A stretch of DNA of 64,000 nt from Microcoleus vaginatus HSN003 (GCF_022701255.1 NZ_CP031705.1:3658001-3722000); one strand, 5' to 3'. Shown: positions 18,185-28,435, numbered from the stretch's first letter. The notes: a model not told the origin generated them from the letters alone. Made by a program: numbers and translations.

Positions 18185-18287
18185 AGGACTTACGGAAAAC
18201 ACCCGGTTTTTAGTATAAATATGGGAAAAAAAACGAGAAATCAGCTCATAAACCGGGTGTTTAGCCGTTTGTACACAAGCAAGTCCT
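18185..18287. repeat. MITE-like palindromic element
   Basis: The termini AGGACTT (18185-18191) and AAGTCCT (18281-18287) are inverted, and inside lies a perfect 13-bp inverted repeat AAACACCCGGTTT (18197-18209) with AAACCGGGTGTTT (18250-18262). There is no ORF. The AGGACTTAC-type end recurs at 35884, suggesting a miniature element family mobilised in trans. Confidence 0.55.
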
Positions 18288-18309
18288 GTTATTGTTCGTT
18301 TACCAACCC

Positions 18310-20628
18310 TCAAATCCCCAGCAGCAGAGTCAAAGCATTATTGTCCCAAGTCAATCCTTTGTCTAAAACCTTAAATCCCGCGACTTTGCACATAGCTTCT
18401 AAAGCAGTAGCTGTAGGTAGCCACCAGCACGCCGCAAAATTGTTCATGTCAAAAACTGCTTTTTCAGTTATCCCTATAAGTGGGTTGTTGTTGATGTAGG
18501 GCTGCCAGTAAGCTCTTAAAACAGCTCGTTCAGCGTCGTCCAAAGCGGGAATAAACATTACTCCAGAAGCGGGAATTTCATAGCGTCCCCACTCATTTTC
18601 TATCACTTCTTGGGTAATAGCTGAAGTGAAAACTAAATGCTCGCGAGTTATCTGACGCAAGGCAACTAAAATCTGCAAGGGATGGGGGTGATGGTACAAA
18701 ACTCCTGCACAGTGAACTACATCGTAAGGCTCGCCAATTTCTGCAAGCTGAATCTGAGTTATATCTCGATTCATACAATTATAATTAGCAATATTTAAAC
18801 TTGTCATGCGATCGCGAAAATCTTGCCACCAGTCCATGGATGCTGGCATGGCATCAATCATTGTCAGACAAACTGCACCGTATTTGCTAGCTACAGATAC
18901 TTTTTCGCTGACAGTTCCCCACCAGCCACCGACTTCTGCAAAAGTCTTACCTTTGGCAACTCGGGCAATGTAGCGATCGCGAATATCCTTAGCTTCTAAC
19001 TCTAATAATATACTAGATTCCCCTGTTTGACGCTGTTTTTCTAAAATCTCCTCTAATTTTTGGGATATTTCTGGAGCTTTTGGTCTAATTTCTAAGGCCA
19101 TCAAGTACAACATGATGGCTTCGTTAAGCCGATCGCTCTCAGCAAACTTTTGGGCGATTTCGGAGTAAAATTCAGGAGCGTGCTGCGGCTGCATTTCGTG
19201 ATGATAGTAGCTAGTTGCTAGATCTGAATCAACCGGAGTTCTTTTAATGAGAGCCTTACCTAACTTCATGTAAATTTCCGGTAGAGACGGCTCGATTTTA
19301 AGCGCACAAAGGTAGGCGGAAACAGCATCATTCCATTCGTGACTTTCACTCAAAGCATCACCTAAATTGTAATACGACCAAGAAATACGGGGATTAAGTT
19401 CAATAGCACGTTGATAAGCGGTAGCTGCAGCTTTCCACTGTTGGCTTTTTAACAGCGCTTCTCCTAGATTGTGGTAAGTCCAAGAGAATTCTGGATTGAG
19501 TGCGATCGCCCGCCGATAAGCGAATGTGGCTGGGGAAAATTTCTGAAGCTTAACTAAAGTCAAAGCTAAGTTATAATGAGACCAAAATAAATCTGAATTA
19601 AGTGCGATCGCCTGTTCGTATGCAGCCTCAGCTTCCGACCATTTTTCTAGTTTAACTAGAGCATCCCCTAACTGGTGAAAAGCTGAGAAAAACTTCGGAT
19701 CTAATTCAGTAGCGCGCTGGTAAGCTGCGACGGATTCTGACCATAGTTCTAATCGATCGCAAGCTGCACCAATGCTGTAGTAAGATCCAGAAAAATTCGG
19801 ATTTATTTCAACACTTGTGCGATAACATCTCGCGGCTTCTTGCCATTTTTCTAACTTGAGCAGAACGCTGCCTAAGTTGTAGTATGACCAAAAAGAATTG
19901 GGATTTAACTCAATACTTTCCCGGTAGGCGGCCTCCGCTTCGCGCCACAGTTCGTTCGCTTGCAAAACATTGCCTAATTTGTAATGAAACTCCGAAATGT
20001 CCGGCTGGAGTTGAATAGCTTTGCGGTAGTGAACAATAGCTTCGTCCCACTGTTTCAGCTCGGTAGCAACTTCGGCTATCTTACAATAAGCTTCGCAAAA
20101 GCTCGGGTTTAAAAAAATGGTGCGGTGGTAACAAACTAGCGCTTTTTTGGGCTTATTTTGGGCAAGCAATGTATTACCCAAATCAAGATATTCTTCCGCT
20201 GTTTCTATTGGTTCCACGATGAGTGCTTGATACCAACAGTCTGCCGCTTCCTCAGCTTGACCGACTTGGGTAAATATCCGGCTCAAATTTCGGTAAAATC
20301 CTGCAAAGTCCGGTTGGATGGAGATAGCTTTTTGATAACAGCCGATCGCCTCTTGCCACTGTTCCAATGTAGCGCAGAGAGTGCCGAGGTTAGCAAAAGC
20401 TTCGGCAAAATCCGGTTGCAGGGCGATCGCAACTTTATACCAATACCTTGCGTCTTCTAGTTTACCCTGAGCTTGCAGCGCCTTCCCCAAGGTCTTGCAA
20501 GTCTTGGCGGAATTGGGGTGCGATGCCAAAACTTGCTGGCAAAGTGCGATCGCCTCATCCAACTTCCCTAAAGCCAAATAGACTTCTGCCTGTTGTTGAA
20601 AATCAACCGCTGCTGTTTCTGAATTCAC
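18310..20628 (-). CDS. TPR-repeat protein with C-terminal class I methyltransferase domain
   Basis: A 772-residue protein. The first ~500 residues are a run of about 12-14 TPR units with the consensus W.EA...Y..A....P, for example KWSEAEAAYEQAIALNSDL. The C-terminal ~230 residues form a SAM-dependent methyltransferase: motif I FAEVGGWWG (from residue 563), an acidic MID at the end of strand 2, and YDVVHCAGVLYHH as motif IV. TPR-methyltransferase fusions are frequent in cyanobacterial glycan loci and may modify sugars or glycosyl acceptors. The divergent neighbour at 20793 is a multi-domain glycosyltransferase, which supports that reading. No signal peptide or membrane segment is visible. Confidence 0.85.
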   Translation of the reverse strand: MNSETAAVDFQQQAEVYLALGKLDEAIALCQQVLASHPNSAKTCKTLGKALQAQGKLEDARYWYKVAIALQPDFAEAFANLGTLCATLEQWQEAIGCYQKAISIQPDFAGFYRNLSRIFTQVGQAEEAADCWYQALIVEPIETAEEYLDLGNTLLAQNKPKKALVCYHRTIFLNPSFCEAYCKIAEVATELKQWDEAIVHYRKAIQLQPDISEFHYKLGNVLQANELWREAEAAYRESIELNPNSFWSYYNLGSVLLKLEKWQEAARCYRTSVEINPNFSGSYYSIGAACDRLELWSESVAAYQRATELDPKFFSAFHQLGDALVKLEKWSEAEAAYEQAIALNSDLFWSHYNLALTLVKLQKFSPATFAYRRAIALNPEFSWTYHNLGEALLKSQQWKAAATAYQRAIELNPRISWSYYNLGDALSESHEWNDAVSAYLCALKIEPSLPEIYMKLGKALIKRTPVDSDLATSYYHHEMQPQHAPEFYSEIAQKFAESDRLNEAIMLYLMALEIRPKAPEISQKLEEILEKQRQTGESSILLELEAKDIRDRYIARVAKGKTFAEVGGWWGTVSEKVSVASKYGAVCLTMIDAMPASMDWWQDFRDRMTSLNIANYNCMNRDITQIQLAEIGEPYDVVHCAGVLYHHPHPLQILVALRQITREHLVFTSAITQEVIENEWGRYEIPASGVMFIPALDDAERAVLRAYWQPYINNNPLIGITEKAVFDMNNFAACWWLPTATALEAMCKVAGFKVLDKGLTWDNNALTLLLGI

Positions 20629-20792
20629 TTCCTGCGTTCCTGTTGAGTAATAATTCTATGTATTATTGTATGGTACAACTTATCAAACTTCAAATTCAAG
20701 TAAATACATCTGCCGATGGGCAGATAAATAGTGCTAAATGTCAGCAACCTTAATATAAACTAGACAATAATAGGTTAATAGCGAGCTAAATA

Positions 20793-23360
20793 ATGTCAAC
20801 AGTCAATCCGACACCGCTAATCAGCGTAATTATACCTGTATATAATGGCGATCGCTACATCGTGCAAGCGGTAGAAAGCGCCCTCGGTCAAACTTTTAAT
20901 AATTTGGAAATTATAGTTGTAAACGACGGTTCGACAGATCGCACGCAGCAAGTATTGCAACCTTATCTTGACAGAATTCGCTACATTTATCAGGAAAACC
21001 AAGGAGTCGGGGTAGCCCGGAATCAGGCTTGCCAACTAGCGCAAGGCGAGTTTTTGGCATTTCTAGATGCCGATGACTATTTCTTACCATCCAAGTTAGA
21101 AAAACAAATAGCTTATTTTGACGCTGACCCCGGATTAGACATGGTGCAAACAGGTTGGCTGATCGTCGATGAAACCGGGCGAGAAATTTCTGCTGTCAAG
21201 CCTTGGCAGCAAGCACCCGAATTAGATTTAGCCAGCTTTATCATATATAAATGTGTGCGTCCAAGTGCGATGATGCTGCGCCGAAAGTGGTGGGAAAAAT
21301 TGGGCGGTTTCGATTCTCAGTTTCCACTAGCAGAAGATTTAGACTTTGCCTTGCGTTTAGCTTTAAAGGGGTGCAAAGCAGTTTGGTTAGAAGAGACACT
21401 TACCTGTTATCGCCAGCACAATTCTAATCTCATGTCAAGCGGTTTTAGGCTAATCAGGAATATAGAAATTGTGATGAAACAATTCTTCGATAGACCCGAT
21501 TTGCCTCAGTCAATCCGGCAGTTAAAAAACCCGGAACGCTATCAATGCTTAAAGTGGCTGGCATGGCGGATGTATCGCGACGGTCATCTAGCAGAGATGG
21601 CTCAGTGTTTGGAAAAGTCATTGCAATATACGCCTTTTTCGCCCACACAAACAGTCTTGAATTGGCTGGAAAGTTTTCAGATGGCTTCTGAAGAATATGG
21701 TGAAAATTTTGACGCTTATTCGCTGAGTAAGTTAGCGGAATGGCAAGAGATAATTATGATGGTGATGACTAATCCACCCCCATCTCAACAAAGTTCTATT
21801 CCCACACCTTCACCAGCGGGTGAAGCGAAGCTATCCCAGAGGGAATCGCACATTTTACTCTACAACACGGACGATCCGGGCGTGGGAGGATTAGCGCAGT
21901 ATAATCATGCCATTCTATGTAAGTTAGCCATGTTGGGCTATCGAGTCACTTGCGTGCAAACGAAACATTCTAGCCCCTTGCTGGAGCGAGAACGAGAGTT
22001 AGGTATAAAGCATTTGTGGCTGGATTTTAGCGGTCATAAAGATTTACAACGGATCTTAAGAAATACTCAGGATGCACAAGAAATTTTTGCTAGTAATAAA
22101 CCCGATCTGATTATTTTTAGCGATGGTTGGCCCTTTTCCAATTTTGCAGCTAAACAGGTAGTTATTCAAATGGGAATACCATACATGATGGTGATCGGGT
22201 TAGTTATGCCAGAACACGCAACTTTTGCCTGCGAGGATGTAGTGCCTTATGTAGAAGGAGTGCTCTACCACTGCCTGCAAGCTAGAGCCTTGATTGTTGG
22301 CGCTTACGAACATTTGAATTTATTGTGCCAACATTTCAAGTTGCCAAAAGAGCTAGGACAAGTGATTTACTTGGGGCGTTCTCCAGAATATTTTGCACCT
22401 CCTAATGCTGCGGCTCGTCAACGCCTGCGACAAGAAATAGACATTCCTGAAGATGCGATTGTCTGTTTCACATCTGCTCGATTGGCATCGATTAAAGGGC
22501 ATCGATATCAGATCGAAGCAATCAAGCAGTTGCAGCAGTCTCCTGTGTGGTCTAAACTGTATTTTGTGTGGGCAGGAACTGGTGAGGGAAGCGCTGACAA
22601 TGTAGAAGTAGAATTGAGGGAAACTATTAAAGAGTTAGGAGTGAGCGATCGCGTGAAGTTGATCGGACAGCGCTGGGATATCCTAGATTGGCTGGATGCT
22701 AGCGACATCTTCATTTTGACTTCTCTAGCAGATGCAGCGCCTTCTTTTTCAGTCATGGAAGCCATGGCTAAGGGATTGCCGATAGTTGCAACGGCTGTGG
22801 GCGGCATTCCTGAAGGGCTTGGTGATGCTGGGAAATTGCTGCCCGATCCGAATACAGATCCAGAGGGAACCGCGAGGGAATTGGCGAAAACGGTAGAAGG
22901 TTGGGCGATGAATCCAGAATTGCGGCATCAAATCGGTCAAGCTTGCAAGCAGCGGGCCGAAAAACTATTCAAAGAGGAACGGATGTTGGCACAGTCGATG
23001 GAGGCGATCGAAAAAGCTTTAGTTGGCGATCGCGAAACAGATCAATTTGTTACTAAAAAAGAGGTGCAGAGGTCAATTGCGAAAATAGAAAGCCGGGTTT
23101 ACTACAGCTCTTTAGTGTGGAATGCTTGGCAGGCTTACTGTCAAGAAGATCTAAGCGGAATGCAGAAGTTGCTTCAAGAATCTTTGGAGTACACACCTTT
23201 TTTGACTACAGAAACCCTATTGAATTGGGTAGAATATTTTGGCAATTTTTCCTCAAACAAAGGGCAGAAATTAGATACATATTCTCTAATTAATTCATCA
23301 GAATGGCAACAATTAGTCGAGCAAGTACAGGGTATTGAATCTGTATTTTATGCACGATAA
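20793..23360 (+). CDS. Bifunctional glycosyltransferase (GT2-GT4 fusion)
   Basis: An 855-residue protein. Residues 8-240 are a GT2 domain (SVIIPVYNGDRYI, VVNDGSTD, the DxD-type site FLDADDYF at 90-97). Residues 249-320 form a helical module ending AEWQEI. After a Pro/Ser linker with a repeat-derived stretch (343-352), a GT4 domain spans about 352-745, with GVGGLAQYNHA, FTSARLASIKGH and the E-x7-E-like SFSVMEAMAKGLP region. A second copy of the helical module closes the protein (769-842). The likely role is polymerising or extending a surface polysaccharide with two sugar specificities, which cannot be predicted. The downstream gene is a larger paralogue. Confidence 0.9.
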   Translation: MSTVNPTPLISVIIPVYNGDRYIVQAVESALGQTFNNLEIIVVNDGSTDRTQQVLQPYLDRIRYIYQENQGVGVARNQACQLAQGEFLAFLDADDYFLPSKLEKQIAYFDADPGLDMVQTGWLIVDETGREISAVKPWQQAPELDLASFIIYKCVRPSAMMLRRKWWEKLGGFDSQFPLAEDLDFALRLALKGCKAVWLEETLTCYRQHNSNLMSSGFRLIRNIEIVMKQFFDRPDLPQSIRQLKNPERYQCLKWLAWRMYRDGHLAEMAQCLEKSLQYTPFSPTQTVLNWLESFQMASEEYGENFDAYSLSKLAEWQEIIMMVMTNPPPSQQSSIPTPSPAGEAKLSQRESHILLYNTDDPGVGGLAQYNHAILCKLAMLGYRVTCVQTKHSSPLLERERELGIKHLWLDFSGHKDLQRILRNTQDAQEIFASNKPDLIIFSDGWPFSNFAAKQVVIQMGIPYMMVIGLVMPEHATFACEDVVPYVEGVLYHCLQARALIVGAYEHLNLLCQHFKLPKELGQVIYLGRSPEYFAPPNAAARQRLRQEIDIPEDAIVCFTSARLASIKGHRYQIEAIKQLQQSPVWSKLYFVWAGTGEGSADNVEVELRETIKELGVSDRVKLIGQRWDILDWLDASDIFILTSLADAAPSFSVMEAMAKGLPIVATAVGGIPEGLGDAGKLLPDPNTDPEGTARELAKTVEGWAMNPELRHQIGQACKQRAEKLFKEERMLAQSMEAIEKALVGDRETDQFVTKKEVQRSIAKIESRVYYSSLVWNAWQAYCQEDLSGMQKLLQESLEYTPFLTTETLLNWVEYFGNFSSNKGQKLDTYSLINSSEWQQLVEQVQGIESVFYAR
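21823..21851. repeat. Dispersed repeat inserted in frame in the GT2-GT4 gene
   Basis: The sequence AAGCGAAGCTATCCCAGAGG and following AATCGC belong to a palindromic repeat common in cyanobacteria (CTATCCC...GGGA core). It falls in the interdomain linker and keeps the frame, encoding about residues 343-352. A sister copy is inside yraN at 61231. Confidence 0.5.
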
Positions 23361-23496
23361 AATACCCAATTTACCTTTGAAATTCGGATGGCTGTCAGCA
23401 GTAAAATTGCATCTACCTTCTGCCTGACCTCCCTTACATCCGCTACATCCCTTACAGAATCCTTTGCCGAACCCTTCCTGATCACCGATAAAACTC

Positions 23497-26400
23497 ATGT
23501 CAATGCCAAATTCGACACCGCGGGTAAGTGTAATTATTCCCGCATATAATGGCGATCGCTACATCGCGCAAGCGGTAGAAAGCGTCATCAGCCAAACCTA
23601 TAAAAACTGGGAAATTATCGTCATAGACGACGGCTCAACCGACGACACCCGCCAAGCATTGCAGCCTTATTTTGACAAAATTCGCTATGTTTATCAGGAA
23701 AACCAAGGAGTAGCTGCCGCTAGAAACCGAGGAATTCAGGAATCCCGAGGTGAATTAATTGCTTTTTTAGATCAAGATGACTTTTTACTGTCACATAAGT
23801 TGGCTGGACAAGTTGCGTTATTTGACGCTCAGCCATCACTAGGAATTGTTAATAGTGGGTGGCGAATGGTTAAAGAGCAAGGCGAAAGTATTTTCGATGT
23901 AAAACCCTGGGAATACTTGCCTCAGCTAGACTTAAAAACCTGGATTGTTTATATGCCTGTACTTCCCAGCGCCATGATGTTTTCGCGGCAGTGGCTGGAA
24001 CGAGTCGGTGGCTTTGATTCTCAGTATGATTCAGTAGATGATGCCGACTTAATCTTGCGTTTAGCAGTATCTGGTTGCGAAGCTGCTTGGTTGCCTCAAG
24101 TGACAGTATGCTACCGCCAGCACGGGCAAAATGTGTCCATCCAGAGAGCGCTAAAACAGGCAAATCTTTGTATAAAATTAAAGCAAAATTTCTTCAGTAA
24201 ACCGGACTTGCCCGAGGACATCCGCAAATTAGAAAAGCAGGCGTTGTATGAAGCTCTGACATGGATGGCGTGGCAACTGTACTACAGTGGCTATCCCGCA
24301 GAAATGACTGAGTATTTGCAAAAATCTTTAGATTATACCCCGTCCTCGCTGACACTAACTATAATAGATTGGGTAAAGCGCCTTACCGGAATTTCTAACA
24401 GCTACGGCTGCCCAATTGATGGCATTGCTCTCAGAAAAATACCAGAATGGAAACAGTTAATGGCTAGTATAATTCCTCCCAAAAAAGTGCGCGTCAGTGT
24501 CATCCTCCCGACTTACAACTGCGATCGCTACATTGTCAAATCCGTAGAGAGTGTTCTGGGCCAGACTTATCAAAACTGGGAAATTATCGTCGTAGACGAC
24601 GGCTCAACTGACAACACTCGCCAAGTTTTAGCACCTTACCTCGATTTAATTCAATACATCTATCAAGATAACCAAGGAGCAGCAATTGCTCGAAATCATG
24701 CTTGTAAGTTAGCAAAAGGGGAATTTTTAGCTTTTCTAGATGCTGACGACTTCTTCTTACCAGAAAAACTAGAAAAACAAGTAGCTTGCTTTGACGCTGA
24801 CCACACATTAGATATGGTGCAAACAGGTTGGCTTATGGTTGACGCAAACGACGAAGGCATTTATGCAATAAAGCCTTGGGAAGAAGCACCAAAATTAGAT
24901 TTAGAAACTTTTGTTTTGTACAAATCGGTGCGTCCCAGCGCCATGATGCTGCGGCGAGAGTGGTGGGAACGCTTGGGAGGTTTCGATCATCGCTTGCCGC
25001 CAACAGAAGATTTAGATTTTGTCCTACGTTTAGCTTTAAAAGGCTGCAAGTCAGTTTGGTTAAAAGAGATATTAACCTGCTATCGTCAGCACGACAACAA
25101 TATCATGTCCAACGGCTCCAAATTAATGAAAAATACGGAAATTTTGATGGAGCAATTTTTCTCGCGGTCAGACTTACCTCAGCACATCCGTGACTTAAAA
25201 CGTGTGGAACGCTACAAGTGTTTCGTATGGATAGCATGGCGGATGTACCGCGACGGATATTTCCCAGAAATGGTCGAAAGTCTGGAAAAATCTCTGTATT
25301 ACACTCATTTGACAGGCACTGAAACTGTTTTTAATTGGCTGGAAACTTTTAAGGGGGTGTCGGAACAGTACGCCTACAACTTTGATGCCTATGCCTTAAC
25401 CAATTTACAGGAATGGCAAGACATAGTGGCGATCGCAGCGAACAATCCTTATCAGTTTCAATCGGCTCCCAGTTTGACTTCTCGGCCGCCAACAAAGCAC
25501 ATACTCCTGTACACAGAAGACTCAGGAGTGGGCGGTTTGGCTCAGTTTAACCACTCGCTGATGTGTAAATTAGCTGCTGATGGCTACCGAGTTACCAGCG
25601 TTCAAAGTCAAGCTTCTAATCCTTTAATTACCGAACAAAAACAGCTAGGTATCGAACATCTTTGGCTAGAGTTCGACACGATGAAAGAATTTTTGCGAAT
25701 TGCTTACAATTTGGATGATGCTCAAAAGATTTACGCCCAGGCTCAACCGGATTTAATTATATTTAGTGACGGCTGGCCGATGGCTAACTTTGCAGCAAAA
25801 CAAGTTGCGATCGAGCAAAATATACCGTACATAATCAGTCTGGGTTATATCAATCGCAATTATGAAACCTTCGATCGCGGCGATCAAATTCCCTATTTCG
25901 ATGCAGTTGCCTACCAGTACATGGTAGCGAAAGCAGCAGTAGCAGTTTCCCACGAGAATTTAAACTTGTTCCAAAGTCTATTTAAAGCGCGTCTACAACG
26001 AGGAAAAGTAATCTATTATGGCAGACCAAATAGTTATTTTGAGCCGCCGAATCTTTCAACTCGCCAACGCCTGCGTCAAGAACAAGGAATTCCCGAAAAT
26101 GCTGTTGTTTGTTTCACGGCGGCGAGATTGACTCCAATTAAAGGATATCAGTATCAATTGCAGGCGATCGCCAAATTGAAAAATCGTCCACTATGGCCCC
26201 AAATTTACTTTGTTTGGGCTGGGCCTGGGTCTACTACTCACGACAATCTAGAACCGGAATTAAGAGCAACTGTGAGCAAATTGGCAGTAGAAGAACAGGT
26301 TAAATTCTTAGGACAGCGCTGGGATATTGCCGATTGGCTCGACGCCAGCGACATCTTTATTTTATCTTCCGAAGCAGAGGGAATGCCACTAGCAATTATG

Positions 26401-27003
26401 GAAGCAATGGCGAAAGGATTGCCCGTAATTGCCACAGCAGTCAGCGGGATTCCTGAAGAATTAGGAGATACGGGAAAGTTGCTTCCCGATCCTACAATCG
26501 ACCCAGAAGGAACCGTAAAAGAGTTGGTAGAAACGGTGGAAATATGGGCAGAAAATCCCGAATCGCGCCGACTTGCAGGACAAGCGTGCAAAGCGCGAGC
26601 CCAAGAACTCTTCAAAGAAGAACGGATGCTTCGGGAATATGGAGAAATAATTGAACAGGCATTTGTAAGTGACGATGATAGCGACAGTTTCTCTATTAGT
26701 CCGAAACTCAAGAAGCAGGTACAGCAAGTGGATAGACTGGTGAAATACTATTATTTAGTGTGGAAAGCTTGGGAGGCTTACGATCGGGGAGATATGTCCA
26801 AGATGGTGAATAATTTGCAATCGGCTTGGGCTTGCACACCTTATTTTACCACAGAAACAATCTTTGATTGGGTGAAAAACTTTGGCATTTTTGCTGTGGA
26901 AAAAGGGGTGGATTTCGATACCAACGAGCTGATCAACTCCCGCTCGTGGCAACAAGTGATAGAATCAATACAGGGTTTTGAAGTGTTTTCATCTGTTCGT
27001 TAA
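23497..27003 (+). CDS. Trifunctional glycosyltransferase (GT2-GT2-GT4 fusion)
   Basis: A 1168-residue paralogue of the upstream gene with an extra GT2 unit. GT2-A is about 9-240 (DDGSTDDTR, FLDQDDF), helical module 250-322, GT2-B about 332-560 (VVDDGSTDNTR, FLDADDFF), module 571-645, GT4 about 667-1060 (GVGGLAQFNH, FTAARLTPIKGY, EGMPLAIMEAMAKGLP), then a final module (about 1080-1155). GT2-B plus GT4 matches the whole 855-residue neighbour, so this gene probably arose by duplication plus GT2 gain. It follows the neighbour by 136 bases and probably shares its transcript. The likely role is assembly of a repeating surface glycan. Confidence 0.9.
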   Translation: MSMPNSTPRVSVIIPAYNGDRYIAQAVESVISQTYKNWEIIVIDDGSTDDTRQALQPYFDKIRYVYQENQGVAAARNRGIQESRGELIAFLDQDDFLLSHKLAGQVALFDAQPSLGIVNSGWRMVKEQGESIFDVKPWEYLPQLDLKTWIVYMPVLPSAMMFSRQWLERVGGFDSQYDSVDDADLILRLAVSGCEAAWLPQVTVCYRQHGQNVSIQRALKQANLCIKLKQNFFSKPDLPEDIRKLEKQALYEALTWMAWQLYYSGYPAEMTEYLQKSLDYTPSSLTLTIIDWVKRLTGISNSYGCPIDGIALRKIPEWKQLMASIIPPKKVRVSVILPTYNCDRYIVKSVESVLGQTYQNWEIIVVDDGSTDNTRQVLAPYLDLIQYIYQDNQGAAIARNHACKLAKGEFLAFLDADDFFLPEKLEKQVACFDADHTLDMVQTGWLMVDANDEGIYAIKPWEEAPKLDLETFVLYKSVRPSAMMLRREWWERLGGFDHRLPPTEDLDFVLRLALKGCKSVWLKEILTCYRQHDNNIMSNGSKLMKNTEILMEQFFSRSDLPQHIRDLKRVERYKCFVWIAWRMYRDGYFPEMVESLEKSLYYTHLTGTETVFNWLETFKGVSEQYAYNFDAYALTNLQEWQDIVAIAANNPYQFQSAPSLTSRPPTKHILLYTEDSGVGGLAQFNHSLMCKLAADGYRVTSVQSQASNPLITEQKQLGIEHLWLEFDTMKEFLRIAYNLDDAQKIYAQAQPDLIIFSDGWPMANFAAKQVAIEQNIPYIISLGYINRNYETFDRGDQIPYFDAVAYQYMVAKAAVAVSHENLNLFQSLFKARLQRGKVIYYGRPNSYFEPPNLSTRQRLRQEQGIPENAVVCFTAARLTPIKGYQYQLQAIAKLKNRPLWPQIYFVWAGPGSTTHDNLEPELRATVSKLAVEEQVKFLGQRWDIADWLDASDIFILSSEAEGMPLAIMEAMAKGLPVIATAVSGIPEELGDTGKLLPDPTIDPEGTVKELVETVEIWAENPESRRLAGQACKARAQELFKEERMLREYGEIIEQAFVSDDDSDSFSISPKLKKQVQQVDRLVKYYYLVWKAWEAYDRGDMSKMVNNLQSAWACTPYFTTETIFDWVKNFGIFAVEKGVDFDTNELINSRSWQQVIESIQGFEVFSSVR

Positions 27004-27074
27004 AACTGAGCTCTTGCAGCATTCTTAGGAACGGGCAAGATGCTCATTCCACCAAACATCACCCAACGAAAAAT

Positions 27075-28403
27075 ATGCAATTTACATTCAAGTTCCCACG
27101 TATTAATAAACTGCTGCCAATTGGTTTAGCTATTGTCACTGTTCTGTTAATAGCCTATTTGGGACAGCCAAGAGCGATCGCCCAACTTCGATCGAACGTT
27201 ACAGTAGATTTTGGAAAGCCCGCCACCGATACAATTTCCATGAGTGGCATGATGCACGGAATCGACACGGCCAAACCGCCGGATAGCTTGATCAAACCGT
27301 TGCAGCCCAAACTTTGGCGGGCGGGGAGACTCGATATTTACGATCGAGTAATCGCCAGCGGAGCCGAGTTTCAGTTAGTAGTCAGCGACTTGTGGGGCTA
27401 CGGTAGCAATCCCAATGGCTGGCCCTATAAAAATTATCCCGCGTGGGAAGCATTCATCCGACAGTTAGCCCAGCAAAATAAAGGCAAAAAAATTATTTGG
27501 GATGTATGGAATGAACCCGATTTAAAAAATCCGTTTTGGAATGGAAGCAGAGAACAATTCTTTGAAACTTACAAAAGGGCTTACAAAATTTTGCGGGAGG
27601 AATTGGGGCCATCAGCAATGATTGGCGGGCCGAGTATCGCCCGCTACAACAAAGAATATCTCGCTGCTTTTTTGGATTACTGCAAAGCGAATAAACTGGA
27701 AGTAAATTTCCTAGCTTGGCACGAACTCAACGATACCATGATTTTATTTGTTGACGACCACGTATTGGATGCGAAACGCAATTTTCAGCAAAGTCCCTCT
27801 TACAAAGAACTGAAATTGCAAAAAATTTACGTCAACGAAATTGTCGGGGACTTAGCCCAGTACCAGCCGGGGGAAATCTTAGGTTATTTATATAACTTAG
27901 AGTATGCAAAAGCTGACGGTGCTTGCAGAGCTTGTTGGGAGAGTAAAGGGCCAAATAAAGTTAGCAATTGCTTCAACAATACGTTGAGTGGGATGGTGAC
28001 GCCTAATACTTTTGAGCCAAGAGCAGCTTGGTGGACATACAAAGCTTATGCTGACGGAGTTAATTCCCGGGTGCGGAGTTGGTCAAATAACAATCGCCTT
28101 GTCGCTTTAGCCAGCAAGTCAAATCCTGAAGGTAAAGCACAGATACTTTTAGGTTATTTCGACCCCAATTATTCCGCCGCCACAACGGTAACATTAAGCC
28201 TCGGAAATTTGGAGCAGCTAGGTATTCAAAGAGGTCAGAAAGTAACTCTAAAATTAGAAAGAATTCCCAACAATCAAGAAGGAGCCGTACAACAGCTTGT
28301 CACTGTTAAAGAAGAAAGTTTGTCGGTAACTAGCGGCAGCTTGGCTTATGTTATCCCTAATTTAAACGTCCACGAAGGCTACTTATTGACGGTTAGCAAG
28401 TGA
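27075..28403 (+). CDS. Secreted glycoside hydrolase, GH39-like
   Basis: A 442-residue protein with a membrane anchor or uncleaved signal at about 13-30 (LLPIGLAIVTVLLIAYLG). It has a TIM-barrel glycosidase core of the clan GH-A type. The acid/base Glu is E147 in IIWDVWNEPDL, and the nucleophile candidate is E255 in IYVNEIVGD. A WHELND segment and a C-terminal beta domain (about 345-440) follow. Overall resemblance is to GH39-type enzymes (beta-xylosidase/iduronidase relatives). Being exported and encoded 71 bases after two glycosyltransferase genes, it may trim the polymer they make, but the substrate is unproven. Confidence 0.75.
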   Translation: MQFTFKFPRINKLLPIGLAIVTVLLIAYLGQPRAIAQLRSNVTVDFGKPATDTISMSGMMHGIDTAKPPDSLIKPLQPKLWRAGRLDIYDRVIASGAEFQLVVSDLWGYGSNPNGWPYKNYPAWEAFIRQLAQQNKGKKIIWDVWNEPDLKNPFWNGSREQFFETYKRAYKILREELGPSAMIGGPSIARYNKEYLAAFLDYCKANKLEVNFLAWHELNDTMILFVDDHVLDAKRNFQQSPSYKELKLQKIYVNEIVGDLAQYQPGEILGYLYNLEYAKADGACRACWESKGPNKVSNCFNNTLSGMVTPNTFEPRAAWWTYKAYADGVNSRVRSWSNNNRLVALASKSNPEGKAQILLGYFDPNYSAATTVTLSLGNLEQLGIQRGQKVTLKLERIPNNQEGAVQQLVTVKEESLSVTSGSLAYVIPNLNVHEGYLLTVSK

Positions 28404-28435
28404 TATAGTTTTCGGTTGCATCGGAATTATATAGA

